Counted from the first letter of the stretch, positions 1-11,128 are shown. The stretch: DNA of 64,000 bases from Phaeotremella fagi (GCA_001599715.1 BCHU01000004.1:1612001-1676000); one strand, 5' to 3'. Made by a program: numbers and translations. Notes: generated by a model from the letters alone, not told the origin.

Positions 1-749
1 ATATCGCTAATACTATCAGAAGCAAGCTCAATATTGAACCAATACCAATTCCAGAAAACGAAGATAAAGAAACCATATTCAATGCATTCAAAGACCTGGT
101 CGACGAGGTGTGTGAGACAGTCGCACAAGAAGACTGCAAATGGCAATCAGACACTCCAACAACGATTCTCTTTATGAATCTTGCCGACCTATCGAAATTA
201 GTCGACAATATTGGTTACCTCAGTTTATCAAGATTGACGTACCCTAGTATTTGCAGCGGTGATTCTGTCACAATATCAAGAAAAAACCTCAGTGCCAGGT
301 CTTGGTCCATCTCCTTTTGTAGACCAAAACATCTTAAACTTGTTCCACCCTTTGTACTGCGTCCACACGAATACCAAGCCTTGACCATGAATCTTCTACA
401 ACCTAGAAAATCACAGGCTCAAATAAAGAATCATGCAGCGTCAGAATGGGTGATTGTAGACGGTCCTAACGAAAGATCAACAGAATTCGAAAGAGGCAGT
501 GATAAAAATATCTCTTTCCAATCAACATCAAGTCTTCCAATTGATTCAAGCTCTCCGACTCTACCATACAGTTCAAGCTCTAACAAGCGTCCTTTCGGTT
601 TCAACGAAGTTCACTCAGCTGGAACTCTCCCTGAATATTCCAAAAAGAAAACGACAGCAGATGAGATTGAGGTTTTGGATAATATCGATGAAATGATGCA
701 GCGTTTCGTCACGAGAAATGATCCAGATTACGAGTCAGAAGAGGAATAG
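1..749 (+). CDS. Hypothetical protein, C-terminal part (5' end outside window)
   Basis: An open frame runs from the left edge (first complete codon at base 3) without a stop to TAG at 747-749, so about 248 C-terminal residues are visible. I do not recognise the family. The first two thirds have mixed hydrophobic and charged content like a folded domain. The last third is Ser-rich and low in complexity, and the protein ends in an acidic tail (last residues DPDYESEEE). No membrane segment or catalytic motif is evident. No intron is needed in the visible part. The true start and any upstream exons lie outside the window. Confidence 0.6.
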   Translation, partial: IANTIRSKLNIEPIPIPENEDKETIFNAFKDLVDEVCETVAQEDCKWQSDTPTTILFMNLADLSKLVDNIGYLSLSRLTYPSICSGDSVTISRKNLSARSWSISFCRPKHLKLVPPFVLRPHEYQALTMNLLQPRKSQAQIKNHAASEWVIVDGPNERSTEFERGSDKNISFQSTSSLPIDSSSPTLPYSSSSNKRPFGFNEVHSAGTLPEYSKKKTTADEIEVLDNIDEMMQRFVTRNDPDYESEEE

Positions 750-1153
750 GTTGATGTCTTGAATCTGAGGAAGTGATGATGATGTTGATTCTGGTGTCAG
801 AATTGCAGTATAGAGAGTGTTTGAATTTTTGTATCAGCGGTAACATGGTATCTTTAGTTAATTTGACTGTATTCGAGAACGTGAGAATCACTGCCATCCT
901 TTATCCTTTCTTGTCAAATTTTGGTCTCTGATTGTCCATCCAGCTTTTCATCATACTACCAGACTTTCAGAGGGCGTAACAAGTGCATTACTCCATTCAA
1001 AAGGATTAAATTTTACATTCAGCGTTGACTTTTCACCAATATACTTTATACCGGTGTCCGGTAATTCACTGACCGGGAGGAGGTCCTTCCATTGCTGTTG
1101 TACGAATATTTTAGACCAACAGATTTAGATGACTGATCTTGATCACTACCACC
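750..1153. other. Intergenic region with MFS promoter
   Basis: No credible coding sequence. The right side holds a pair of CCGGT boxes just upstream of the MFS gene (listed separately). The left side would carry the 3' end signals of the preceding gene, but I see no distinctive terminator. Confidence 0.5.
1048..1062 (+). promoter_or_regulatory. CCGGT repeat, possible activator site
   Basis: The sequence ATACCGGTGTCCGGT lies about 90 bases before the MFS start codon, followed by a further ACCGGG at about 1072. Spaced CGG triplets are typical targets of Gal4-type zinc-cluster proteins. A closely related arrangement occurs upstream of the GH115 gene at 40264-40287. Function is inferred only from pattern and position. 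Confidence 0.3.
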
Positions 1154-2663
1154 ATGTCAGAGCAGACTTCAATATCAGAGGAAACTCCACTAATCCAAAC
1201 CAAGAAAACTACAAACCCACTCCCAAAATCTCAACTCCTCTACATCCTACTGATCAGATCAGTGGAACCCATAACAACCCAAGTCGTTTATCCATTTATA
1301 AATCAGATGTATATCAATGTAGGAGCTGCACATAACCCTGCAGCTGTTGGATACGCTTCTGGAATTGTAGGTTGAACTTAGGTAATCGCTGATAGTCAGG
1401 TCGAAACTGCTGCTGCCTTGGCCAAATTGGTTACAGTTTTCCATTGGGGTGTTTTGAGTGATCGTATAGGACGTAAACCTGTGCTCTTATTGGTAGGTCA
1501 TTTCACAAAGTCCATGACTGATACCAAGGGATGTTTAGGTACAGCATTTGGAGGTGTCATTTTTGGATTCAGCACTTCCTTCACCATGCTCATCATTGGA
1601 AGGATATTGACAACCGGTCTAAATGGTAACATAGTAATCATCAAGGCAGTCGTGTGAGTTCTTCTTAGTTGAACACACTGACGGAAACAGTGGTGAATTA
1701 TCAGATGAGACCAACTCTGCATTGGCATTTTCATTCTTTCCAGTCTTCCTCAATATCGGAAACGTAATAGCAGCAAGTATCGGTGGTTATTTTGGTGATA
1801 TCAGCAAATTCCCAACTTTAGCTGTGTTGCCTTTCTTCCAAAAGTTTCCATATTTTTTGCCAAATTTACTCGCCAGTGCTATCACCGTTATAGTAGGGAT
1901 CGGAGCTTTGTTACTTCTACGAGAAACATTACCACCAAAACGTAACGAAATCGTCGAGACTGGTCAACTTTCTCACGAACACCAACTTGAACCTGATCAC
2001 AGAGCCCTACTCTCACCTCATATCGCGGCCCTCATATTCAGTTTTGCGATATTGTCACTGGTCAGTGGGGCTTTCGCAGCTCTTCTTCCACTCTTCTGTT
2101 ACACACCTATAGATCAAGGTGGCCTAGGTTTCGAATCGACACAAATCGCTCAAGCTGTTTCGTTTAGATCAATCTCAACCTTGCTCATCCAGTTGTTCAT
2201 ATTCCCCTTTTTACAGCGTCGAGTTGGTACTTTACCTCTTTATAGGACTTTGTTGTGGTTCTACATTCCTGTTTTTATTGGATTTCCTGTGACTAATTAT
2301 GCAGCCAGAGGCGGTGATCAGATATTAACTTGGATGACACTTTGTTTCACACTTTTAATGTCGTCGATAGCGAATATGGGTTTCGGTAGGTCTTTCAGTC
2401 CGCGAATGATCTGACACAGCATAGTATGTAATCTAATAATGATAACATCAGCGGCCCCCAGTCCTCATTTACTCGGGGCTATAAACGGGTATTCGCAACT
2501 GGTTCAGTGTTTGGTAGGCTTAATTGGACCCGGTGGAGCACAGCTACTTTTCGCTATTTCAATCAGTAGATCGCTGTTAGGTGGGAATTTGATTTGGGCG
2601 ATCTGTGGTTCGCTAGCCTTGATCGGCGTGTTCTCTGGGTATACCATAAAGTCTTATCATTAA
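1154..2663 (+). CDS. MFS transporter, DHA1/TetA-like (zinc-induced-facilitator-like)
   Basis: Membrane carrier of the major facilitator superfamily, probably a proton-coupled drug or metabolite exporter. The start ATG at 1154 has an ACC context. Four short introns are inferred: 1367-1399, 1493-1528, 1654-1690 and 2386-2424. The joined exons give 1365 nt, 454 residues, the usual length for 12-helix MFS proteins. The signature between helices 2 and 3 is clear: GVLSDRIGRKPVLLL followed, across an intron, by GCLGTAFGG. Helix 5 carries a GELSDETN segment, and the second half holds the usual SAPSPHLLGAINGYSQ stretch of this group. Without splicing the frame breaks at introns 1, 3 and 4, while intron 2 is 36 nt and stop-free. 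The substrate cannot be told. Confidence 0.85.
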
Positions 2664-3341
2664 ATATTTCCTTTCTGCCTCTGCTCTCCCACCTGTTACC
2701 GTATATCGTCAAGCTTAATTTAAACGTCAGTGGCTCAGGGTTTGGAGTTCCAATGGAGTTTGTGTGGAAGTAAACGAGTAAATTTGTAATGCCGACTCAA
2801 TGCAGTTCTTCACTTCACGCTGTGCCAAATCTGTCAAATTTCAAACATGGAGAACAAAAAGACTTTCTGAGCACCGCACTACTTGTGAAACGTTTGGAGA
2901 TACATGACGTAGATCTCCGGAACAGAAACGATCGTCTATTTGTGGAACGAACAGCCCTTGGCATTTAAGCCTGTCAAGGCAAAGGAATTTTACACTTAAA
3001 GTGATTCCTCTAAGGTTACGGAAAGAAGGGGCTACCGAAGAAGGGCACAAACCCAAGATTTTATTCAATCGACTGTTGCTTGGGAAACCCAAGCCTTGTT
3101 CTTAAAGCTGTCGGCATCCCCTGAACCCATTTCACATCCGCAAGATTGCAATGAGTCAGTACTTAGGCGATTTATGTAAGTTGGCTAATTGGCTGTCCAC
3201 ATTTCTGTGATATGTTATTTAAAGAAAATGATATAAGACATTAGTTCTCTGTCCCTCTTTTCTACTTCTGTCCGTCCTATTTACAACTGTACCTGCCTCT
3301 ATTCCTTTTTCATGTTCAGTAGATAGATCTTTAACTGCAGT
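2664..3341. other. Intergenic region
   Basis: About 680 bases with no convincing gene on either strand. A short reverse open frame at 2841-3092 is Cys/Leu-rich, matches no family I know and lacks splice or start support. No repeat or RNA gene was seen. Confidence 0.5.
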
Positions 3342-5665
3342 ATGTTCCGGAATCCTGGTCGTGGTCGTGTTCGTGGACGAGGAAGAAATCTTGCAACAAT
3401 TCAAGGTCGTGGAAGAGGAAGAGGAGACTTTAATCACAATTTTCAATCTGAGAACGTTATTGAAATGAGTCTTGAAGGTAGGGAGGACATCGACAACGGT
3501 GGCCGTAGACAAGGTAGACCCAAAAGATGTGTAACTGTGGGTACTTTTCCTTGTTGATTAATTCTGACTCACATTGTCGTCAGCATCTACGTAGACGCAC
3601 AGCTGGTGTAGGTAATCTTCTCGTAAATTAAAGTTGCTTCTACTAACCAATGCTTAGTGTTGTATGTACAGTATTGTCTTTTTTATGGTTATTTGCACTG
3701 ACTGATTACACGTCAGTACTGGATGGCTACAACAAAATTCAAATTCAGTTGGGGGGCGATACCGTTTCCCCAGAGACTTGTGAATTATGCACCGATCATC
3801 CATCAATACGAGTAAGTGGGATCCTTCGAGTCACTTACTCACGTTCATAGCATTTCCTTCACCTACTCCCCAATCGTCCAACAGTGGCATCACTGTCTCA
3901 CATAAGAAATGATTTTTTAAGTAGAAAAACCGAAATGTGTCAATTACTTTCATTCGTAGGTGTTGTTTATCTTGTGCTCTCTGGTGAAATACTGAATTGG
4001 AATTCCATTTAACTCACCCTTTATAGTATCGCCTTCTCGAAATACGCGATGACACCAGCGCCAGAGCAGTGACCTACGCTGCGTGTGCTATTGCATCAGT
4101 CTCAGGGAAATACGAAAGTGGAATAGATTCTGAAGTCTACGCAGGCTGGGCTGAAGATGCGATCAGAGAGATGTATCTGATAGACATGCCACAACTGTCG
4201 CATCTCATTGGTAAGACTTGGTGTTGTTAACGAAGCTGACCTACTAGCCAATCTCCTGATTCTTTATCACAGTCGACAACACGGAAATCTCGTTCGAACA
4301 GCTCTAACATCTGGTGCAATTTTGGCTTTCGCTTTGCAAGTTGGTCTTCATTTACCTCCCTCACCTACCCAGATTTTTTGGCGATTTTATCCATCACCCA
4401 GTGAACCTAATTACGCAGAGATGTATGCTAGATTGTTTTGGTTATGTTTTGCTCAGTATAATCAAGTGTTAGTGGTTTTCTGTTGTGATTATTAATAAAA
4501 GGGAGCTCTTTTAGCTGAAGTCTATCACAAGGTTATCGTCTGGAATGCCCTATTGCCCTCTGGCGGTGCCATTCGATAGTATCAAGGTTCCTCTGCCTGG
4601 ATCAATACATGGAACTACAACGAGTTTAGAGTTCTTCTTCACATACGAAACCAATGAGTGAGTCCTTGTTCAGTACGTGGACGAGAAAAGAACAATATCT
4701 GATCTCGTTATGATAGTCCCTTCGTTCTCTATGTCAAATCATCACTGCTTTTAGGGAAAGTTCATCAGTACCGTCGAAGATTAACGCTGCACGAGACAAC
4801 AGACGAAGATTTCTTGCTACTTTTAGGAGAGTTGGTTGAATTTCAAAACGCAACTGCGGACATTAGTAAAGAGATTGAAACGAAAATGGAGTTTTTGGGT
4901 AGGTTTTTGACTGTCAGGTTTGAGAAGGCCTCGCTGATCACCAGTAGCACCTTGTTCTTTTGGAGGGATTGCGCTTTTGGTGAGTGACTTTCGATGGTTG
5001 TGCTGACCATCAGCAATTGTACGACTCGACTCTCCTCACTTCGAATCAATACCTATCTTTCATGTGGCCATTAATTTCGAGTGAGTAGTGAATATTGCAT
5101 ATCTAACACTGCAGCAGATTTGTCAAGACACGCCCAAACAGTGCAAAGAATGATAGAAGCAGAAACGTAAGTGTGGGCCTGCTTTCACGAATCTTGATCT
5201 AATACCGGACGTACGTACCACAGATATCGACCCGAGGATATAGACAGCTTCGTTTTGGCTTGTTGGTGTACAGCTGGAGTTATGGCTGAAGATATGAACG
5301 AAACTATCATATCGGCAGGATTAATGTTGACGCCGGAGATGGTAGAATACTTTCCAATGATGTCAAAGAGTTTTGTGTGAGTAGATTGTAGTTCATGAAG
5401 ACGTAAAGCTAAAAATGAAACAGAACCGCCATTGAATCTCTTCAAGATGAGTATCCAGTCGGGAAACGTCTAGCTGCCCAGATCACGAAACCAAGATCAA
5501 GACCTCAGTCAAGAGATGTAAGTGGTTTCTGTTTCGCTTCAAAGATTGTTGATTGATTCACGACCATTGCAGTCTTTCCCTCCGGACGACATGTTGACTG
5601 ATCTCATGGTCAATTTCTACAGTACTTTGAGAGCGAGGAAAGCAGGGTCGTCATCAAGCGGTTGA
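3342..5665 (+). CDS. Fungal-specific transcription-factor-like protein
   Basis: Multi-exon gene. The N-terminus is Arg/Gly-rich (repeated GRGR) and then basic (GRRQGRPKRC). About 90 codons later a CELC pair occurs. These may be parts of a Zn2Cys6 cluster, but I could not rebuild all six cysteines, and the splicing between 3530 and 4027 is unresolved. From 4027 the sequence resembles the fungal transcription factor middle homology region: an Ala-rich helix (AVTYAACAIAS), then after an intron near 4211 the block LLILYHSRQHGN and GAILAFALQVGLHLPPS, then a Trp/Phe-rich helix. At least six more short introns follow (for example after 4899 and around 5168-5222). The last exon ends in TGA at 5665. 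Targets are unknown. It converges on the beta-lactamase-like gene with 187 bases between stops. Confidence 0.55.
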
Positions 5666-5852
5666 TCGTGTGGTCATGTTGTACATTTAGAATGCATGGG
5701 TTGTGGACATTTTTCAACAACAACGACAGAAACGGAAACATTGGCTTCCTCAGGATAATCAATCTAATTACCACTCTACTTTTCTAAGTTCTTGTACAGA
5801 CAAGCTTCGTATTCTTGGTAGACTTGATTCCAACGATCGGGGTTTGGACACA

Positions 5853-7263
5853 TTAATTGGGTACAACAAAGAGCCTAAAAATCATGTTAGATTTAAATTC
5901 ATCCTTGAAGGAAGTGAAACTCACAGCTATTCCTGTAGTAGGATCTATCCAGAACTGTATTGAATTAGTATTTCATCGGGTCACTTTCCCAAAGCATCAT
6001 GCTCACGTTAGTCTTCGCAGCCCCCGCCCAGCATCCACTTCCAGCTTTTCGACCGACCGAAGAATCAACCAAATTCAAACTCAGAGCGATACTGTGATTT
6101 ACAGTTTCCGGTGTTGGTCGAGGATCGTAATAATTCTCATAGATCATCTGTGTCGCCAATTTCTCCAGACCCTGTTTAGTGTTCACACACCCAGTGAACA
6201 GTTCTCGATACGATTCCTCAGATATCAGATTCGATTTCGTACCTTGATATCTTGGATCACATCGTAGTATCGCCTTCAATAATGACAAGTAATCGTTGAC
6301 AGTTCCGAATAATCCTGCTCCACCCGCTAGGAAATTCTTGGAGACCTCTTCTGAATTCTGGGGTCTGTCCCATCCATATCCTGGTAATCGTTTTACGACG
6401 TTGTCCTCATCACGAGTACAGATTCCCATTTTACGTTTCTTGATATCAGGTCTAGGATAGAACGTCGTGTCCAACATCCCACCTTCGACCTTGTCGAATA
6501 CCAATTTTCGAAAGGCGTCCTCCAATGTCATACCCGTGACTCGAGAGATCAAGACTCCTGCCCAGTCAATTCCTACCCCGTAATGCCAGGATGTTCCGGG
6601 TTCAAATGGGATGGGGTAGATGATTGATTGGATGGTAGCTTCGGTTGAAAGTTGATTGGGAGCTGGATTCTTTTCTACCCATTTGACAATTTCAGGTTCC
6701 GGTCCTCCATATGAGGATCCTACTTGTCAGTTTTATGTGATTGTCAAAGATGACATACCTGAGGTATGAGAGAGCAAGATACGCAATGTCATCTTCTTCT
6801 CCGGCTTGACGAGTATTGGTTCTTCCCCATTCCAACCTTTTATAATCTGGATTTGTTCAAGTTCAGGTAGATGTTTCTCTACATCTTTCTCACTATCCAG
6901 AGAAACCAACTTCTGATCAACTAGAACCAAAACAGCGATCTACATATATCAGTAAATTCACATCCTTTGATTACGCACACTAGTTATAAATTTCGTCATT
7001 GAAAACAGTTCCAAGGCTTATCATCAGTTCTCCTCACCAGTTTAACACTCACTCGTTTCCCTATTCACCTTGCCTTGGTCTGGCTCCCCATAAATTAAAT
7101 CACCATGTTGGTTCTCGTAGATAGTCTCATCAGCGTTCGTAGCTGCAAAGAAAACTGCTGGGACTTCCTTTGTGTGGACAATGTCGTGAAGCAGATTGGT
7201 GATATTTTCAGCACCATTCGGTTCGAGTTTGGGAGTGGGAAGTGCTACTTTTAAAAGTGTCAT
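5853..7263 (-). CDS. Beta-lactamase-fold serine hydrolase (class C/esterase type)
   Basis: Member of the beta-lactamase/transpeptidase-like family (PF00144), which in fungi mostly acts as esterase or acyltransferase. The start ATG is at 7263. A small second exon near 7000 carries the catalytic SxxK motif as SMTK. The next exon carries LLSHTSG, and the Tyr motif appears as HYGVGIDWAG after an intron near 6725-6758. The third active-site loop is GCWAGAAKTN. Reading on without splicing gives a premature stop at 5965, but a 52 nt intron (5955-6006, GTGAGC..ATACAG) joins this loop to FWIDPTTGIAVSFTSF and a stop at 5853, which restores the expected final strand. No signal peptide is seen, so it is probably cytosolic. 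Substrate unknown. Confidence 0.8.
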
Positions 7264-7705
7264 CTGCGATGCTTTGATCGATACAGGTTTCTGGATTGAC
7301 TTGTTGTCGAGGAAAGAAAGGAGGATTCATTATTGTTCATCAATTGTTTATATATAGTAGGACAATCTCCAAGTTATGGTTGACAAGGGTAAATGATAGT
7401 CCGATACGAAAAGCCGTAGGAAATTAGGCTATTGAGGCCTTTTGACTACTCATATGCTGCAAACGAATGTTTTGTTTCTTTGGATGAGATTCCGACATGT
7501 AGATCTCAGATGGAACAAGAGGAAGGGACGAGATCAGGAGCGATACACTGTTTGATAGTGATTCATGTAACTCGATTTCGATTCCCATCTTTACATATTG
7601 TCGATACTGCTGTACGATTAATTTTCATCTCCCTCCCTCTATTCTCTACCACGAGTCACTTTCTCACAACAATTCCTAAACAAAATACAACCTAAACCCA
7701 ATCAT
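7264..7705. other. Intergenic region between two minus-strand genes
   Basis: Holds the promoter of the beta-lactamase-like gene (TATA-like element at 7347-7356) and the 3' end of the dehydratase gene. Open frames here have no family resemblance. Confidence 0.5.
7347..7356 (-). promoter_or_regulatory. TATA-box-like element
   Basis: TATATATAAA on the minus strand, about 85 bases before the ATG at 7263, a plausible position for a fungal TATA box. Confidence 0.4.
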
Positions 7706-8797
7706 CTACTTCTCAACCTGAGCTCTATAATCCGAAAGCATTCCCAGAGTCACATTGCTGCCCCCACAAACGATCAAAACCACGACCGAATCCTTGTTAA
7801 TCTCCATCGACTTATTCAACAACCCCGTATAAACCGTAGCGATGGTAGCACCACAAGCAGGTTCCACCAAAAGACGTTCATCGTCGGCGAATTTCCAACA
7901 TGCTTCCACTGCTTCGTAATCTGTGACGGTTGAGGTTACCACTTTAGAAGAATCATTGGCAAATTTGAATGCTTGTTCAGCTACCCTGGTAGCTCCTAGT
8001 GAAGTTGCCAGTGATGTTATCCCGGGTAAGGTGATTAATTCACCAGCTTTCACTGAAGCGTATAACGATTCAGCACCAACGGTTTCTACTGTTAACACCT
8101 TTGTTGATTTTTGAGATCGTTCGATTCCAGTCATTAAACCTGAGAATAATCCACCACCACCCACGGAACACACGACCACGTCAGCACTTAGATTCGCAGA
8201 TGACCCATCTGTGTTTTCCCAGAGTCCCAATTGCCCTTCAATCTCTGTGATCAACGTTGATGCCCCCTCCCGAACGTCCGGATGATCAAACGGTGGAACG
8301 TAGATGGCAATCGAATCTGATATCTTTGGAATCACCTCTGTACGCAGATGATGATCACATTCTTTCCAACTAGCTCCATGTTGAATCACATCTTTCGCAC
8401 CCGCTTTCCGCAGTTTATCCATCATAAGTTGGTTACAGGTTAGGGGGACTACGACGGTCGACTCGTAGCCCATCATTGACGAGGCTGAGACACAGGCCAG
8501 ACCAGCATTCCCACCTGAGGACGTCACGAAATGGAGTTTGGTATCTGATGGATGGGATAGAATGGCTTGACGAACGAAATTACCGATTCCACTATGGGAG
8601 TCAAGATCTGTTTGGAGTAGGTTACTTACCGTGATTTGAACGATCCTGATGGTTGCAGGTTGTCTAATTTTAAGAAAATTCGACTAAACCGTTAGATCCA
8701 GTTCAGAGCTTTTTACTTACCATCCAGCTATCTCTGATAATGTTGGGGACTCGATTAATGGAGTTTCAATCCATGGTTTTGGTAGGTGACGGGTCAT
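7706..8797 (-). CDS. PLP-dependent L-serine/L-threonine dehydratase
   Basis: Likely deaminates L-serine or L-threonine to pyruvate or 2-oxobutanoate in the catabolic (Cha1-like) manner. Three exons (8721-8797, 8630-8683, 7706-8591) sum to 1017 nt, 338 residues, the normal size of catabolic enzymes and too short to carry the regulatory ACT domain of biosynthetic threonine deaminase. The PLP-binding lysine lies in LQPSGSFKSRG, which is split by the second intron just after the Arg codon begins. Other fold IV beta-family marks are TSSGGNAG and the phosphate loop CSVGGGGLFSG, followed by ACGATIATV and CGGSNVTL near the C-terminus. The two introns are 37 and 38 nt. Substrate preference between Ser and Thr cannot be decided from sequence. 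Confidence 0.88.
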
Positions 8798-9297
8798 GTC
8801 TGTTGTTAGAGGGCTGATTGCAGAACAGCCTTCGTAATATACTTGATTATTGAAAGTGTCGTCGTGGAGGATTTATGGAATTTGAAAGCCAATGTAAGTG
8901 TTGTATTTTGTACAGTCACCGTTCTCGGTCAAGCGGCAGCGGCATTGACCGCAGTGAGGTGGAAGATGACAAATGGGTATAGAATAGAATGAGATGGAAT
9001 GAAGTAGAACCAGATAGAATGAGAGTATGTTACATGCTTGTACAGTCTGTGTATACATGCTCAATGCATGAGGCCAAATGAACGCTCAGATCGTTTGTTG
9101 AAAGCTTTATGACGATAATCTTCCGCCTTCCTTGATGCTGTTTTGACAGTCGGGAGTAAGTGTGCATGGGATTACAATATGGAACAGATAGATCTGAAGG
9201 CGGTCTAGTATAAAAGTATCTAGATGATATATAGAAGACGTTCAAGGGAATACAAAGGTGGTTAGACAGTTAGTTATCTTGTATAGGTTGAATAACT
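8798..9297. other. Intergenic region
   Basis: 500 bases without a supported gene. Around 8980-9025 an imperfect purine-rich repeat of the form TAGAATGAGA recurs several times. It is upstream of the dehydratase and could be part of its promoter or simply low-complexity DNA. Confidence 0.45.
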
Positions 9298-10777
9298 TCA
9301 AGCTTTGACATCTGAATCAAGAGCTTTCTCAACATCATCAAGCTCTCCATTGCTACTTTGATCTTTGATTGTAGGGATCCAACTAGATATCACAAAGTCA
9401 GCAAAGCATATCCAACGATTCATGATCCACTTACACTTCAGAATAACCCCACCAAGCCTTGAAATTTCCAGTTAACAAAGTAGAAACGACAGAACCGACA
9501 ACGACCGCTGGCACAGTAGCGAAAATAGATAGGACTCCCATATCAGATACTGAAGTTTTTAATCCGAAGAGAGAAATGATCGGTTCGGAGAGGAGAGCGG
9601 CGATGGCGGTCGATATCATTGACGCTGAGAATGTTGGCATTGGGAATTTCGTGGTGGTAGTTGGGATCTCTACTTTGGAGCTCTTTCCTTCGATTTCGTT
9701 GTCTGTCTCAGGGAGTCTTAGAGATCCCTCAGAGATCGAATGATCAAATCTAAGATTCAAGGCGATCTGCGGTTGTAATCAATTTGTGTCTGTGCTTTGA
9801 TTGCTGAGAACTTACCAAAATCGATGGGAACACGATAGGATACGCTTCCATGATGATTGTCATGATTGACAGAACCCATTTACTTGGGATTGACATTTTG
9901 GTTTGTTCCATTGGATCTTCATCTGGACTTTCTTCTTTAGCTTTACGGGCAACGAATTGGATGATGGGGATCATGATGGCGACCAAAGTGGGTAAAGCGA
10001 CCTAGGACACATCATCAGAGACTGCGTTATAGAGCACGAGAAAGAAAATTACCTCAATGATCATCAAACCCATGACGACCTTCTTGACACTGATCGAAGG
10101 GAATGTGAATGATTTAGTGAGATGAGCGGTCCAAGCTGCAGCCAACAAGGGATGACCGAATGATTCTCCAATGAAATCGGTTCCAAAGATCAAAGCTACA
10201 ATACCCATCGCCGTGACTATTTTGACTGCTGGTTTGTGGAAGAAAGCTGGTGATGCTTGTTCAACTGGAACCGCTTTCAATTGGAGTTTCCCCTTTGGAC
10301 CTTGACGAACGTATTCGATAGTTTTAGGAGATGGGTAGATGATATCAATAACCTGATGGTGTAAGCTACATTTACCACAATTGAGATCGGTAGCTTACCT
10401 GATAAATCAAAGATGTAGTACATCCACTCATGAGGACCATCCAGAAAGTATCGATAACTCCCTGAGAAGAAATACGTGGTAAACCAAAGATGATGAAACC
10501 TTCAAAAGCGAGGAAAAGACATAAAGCGAAACATCCCTTCATGTTCTTCTTGGTGAAGAATCGGCTGAGACGGGAGCCTTGGGTTGGGGTCTCTTTGGGT
10601 TTGATTTCGGCGATGGGGGTTTCTAGTTTGGATACGGCGAGCCAAGTCTAGAGAGGAGTTAGCAGATACGTGGTTGACAAACAACGTTTTACTTACTGAA
10701 AGTGCACGCTGACTTCCTATGCCTAGTGCTACGATGCAGAGCGATACTGAGATGAAGTATCTACTGCCCATGTCCAT
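9298..10777 (-). CDS. Signal-peptide-peptidase-like membrane protein, catalytic motifs apparently lost
   Basis: Six exons (10697-10777, 10399-10647, 10053-10352, 9816-10001, 9435-9766, 9298-9382) sum to 1233 nt, 410 residues, with about eight or nine hydrophobic segments and an acidic tail. The order and spacing resemble signal peptide peptidase (A22B intramembrane aspartyl proteases, ER). A FPSI segment leads into GLMIIEVALPTLVAI, where active enzymes carry YD. Later PIVFPSILIALNLRFDHS matches the helix-7 end (IPGIFIALxLRFD), but the GLGD before it is replaced by MEAYP. In the last helix DMGVL sits where PAL is expected, followed by a matching TGNFKAWWGYSE end. The family call rests on visual alignment. 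If right, this is an inactive paralogue, perhaps a binding or regulatory protein. Otherwise it is an unclassified multi-spanning protein. Confidence 0.5.
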
Positions 10778-11128
10778 GATGTATGGTATATGTTGTTGTT
10801 AGAAGATAGAATATAGATGAGCGAAAATAGATAGATAAGCCAGTCTATTTTTAGTGCTGTTGTTGTTGGAGTCGAGTGTGGCACAATCGTCTTACACCGC
10901 TTTGGGCGTCTTCTGCGGTATAGTGGCACAATCCACACTTGAAAGGAGAGACTGTCCTACATGTCGAGTAATGAAAGGTTCTACGTAAATGAGACATTCT
11001 AGGTACCTTCTGATTTAAGCCAGGAAGGCTTATTGAAGGGACTGCTTATTGTATATTACACTCTTGCCACCGTCTTCTCCCCCGACTTTTCGTTCTACAT
11101 TTCTATTCACTTCAAAGAAATTCAAATC
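10778..11128. other. Intergenic region, divergent promoters
   Basis: Lies between the divergent SPP-like gene and tandem copy 1. From about 10937 onward the sequence is the first copy of a duplicated promoter block (see repeat entries). No gene seen. Confidence 0.5.
10937..11128 (+). repeat. Upstream block of tandem duplication, copy 1
   Basis: Shares ordered blocks with 12074-12282: CTTGAAAGG, then CAGTCCTAC-like, TGAAAGG, ACATTCTAGGT, CCTTCTG, TTTAAG, CAGGAAGGCT, and ACTTCAAAGAAATT just before the start codon. The duplication therefore covered regulatory DNA as well as the gene. Confidence 0.75.

Noticed and set aside
2841..3092. Reverse-strand small protein between the MFS and transcription-factor-like genes
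   Set aside because: No family resemblance and no upstream or downstream exon support; composition like random DNA.
5965..6552. Beta-lactamase-like gene truncated at 5965
   Set aside because: A canonical 52 nt intron removes the stop and restores the conserved next strand, so the gene is not considered broken.
7432..7695. Plus-strand 87-codon frame upstream of the dehydratase 3' end
   Set aside because: It has no recognisable domain, lies antisense to the untranslated flanks and shows no start context or splice partner.
10002..10052. In-frame residues VIFFLVLYNAVSDD as part of the SPP-like protein (would supply an LY near the YD site)
   Set aside because: This segment ends in a stop and has donor, branch and acceptor signals. 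Removing it keeps the frame and sums to a multiple of three.
11033..11128. N-terminal extension of tandem copy 1 (hydrophobic, signal-like)
   Set aside because: Copy 2 has an unrelated upstream extension, while both share the MVFE(K/T)L start and leader, so the inner ATG is preferred.
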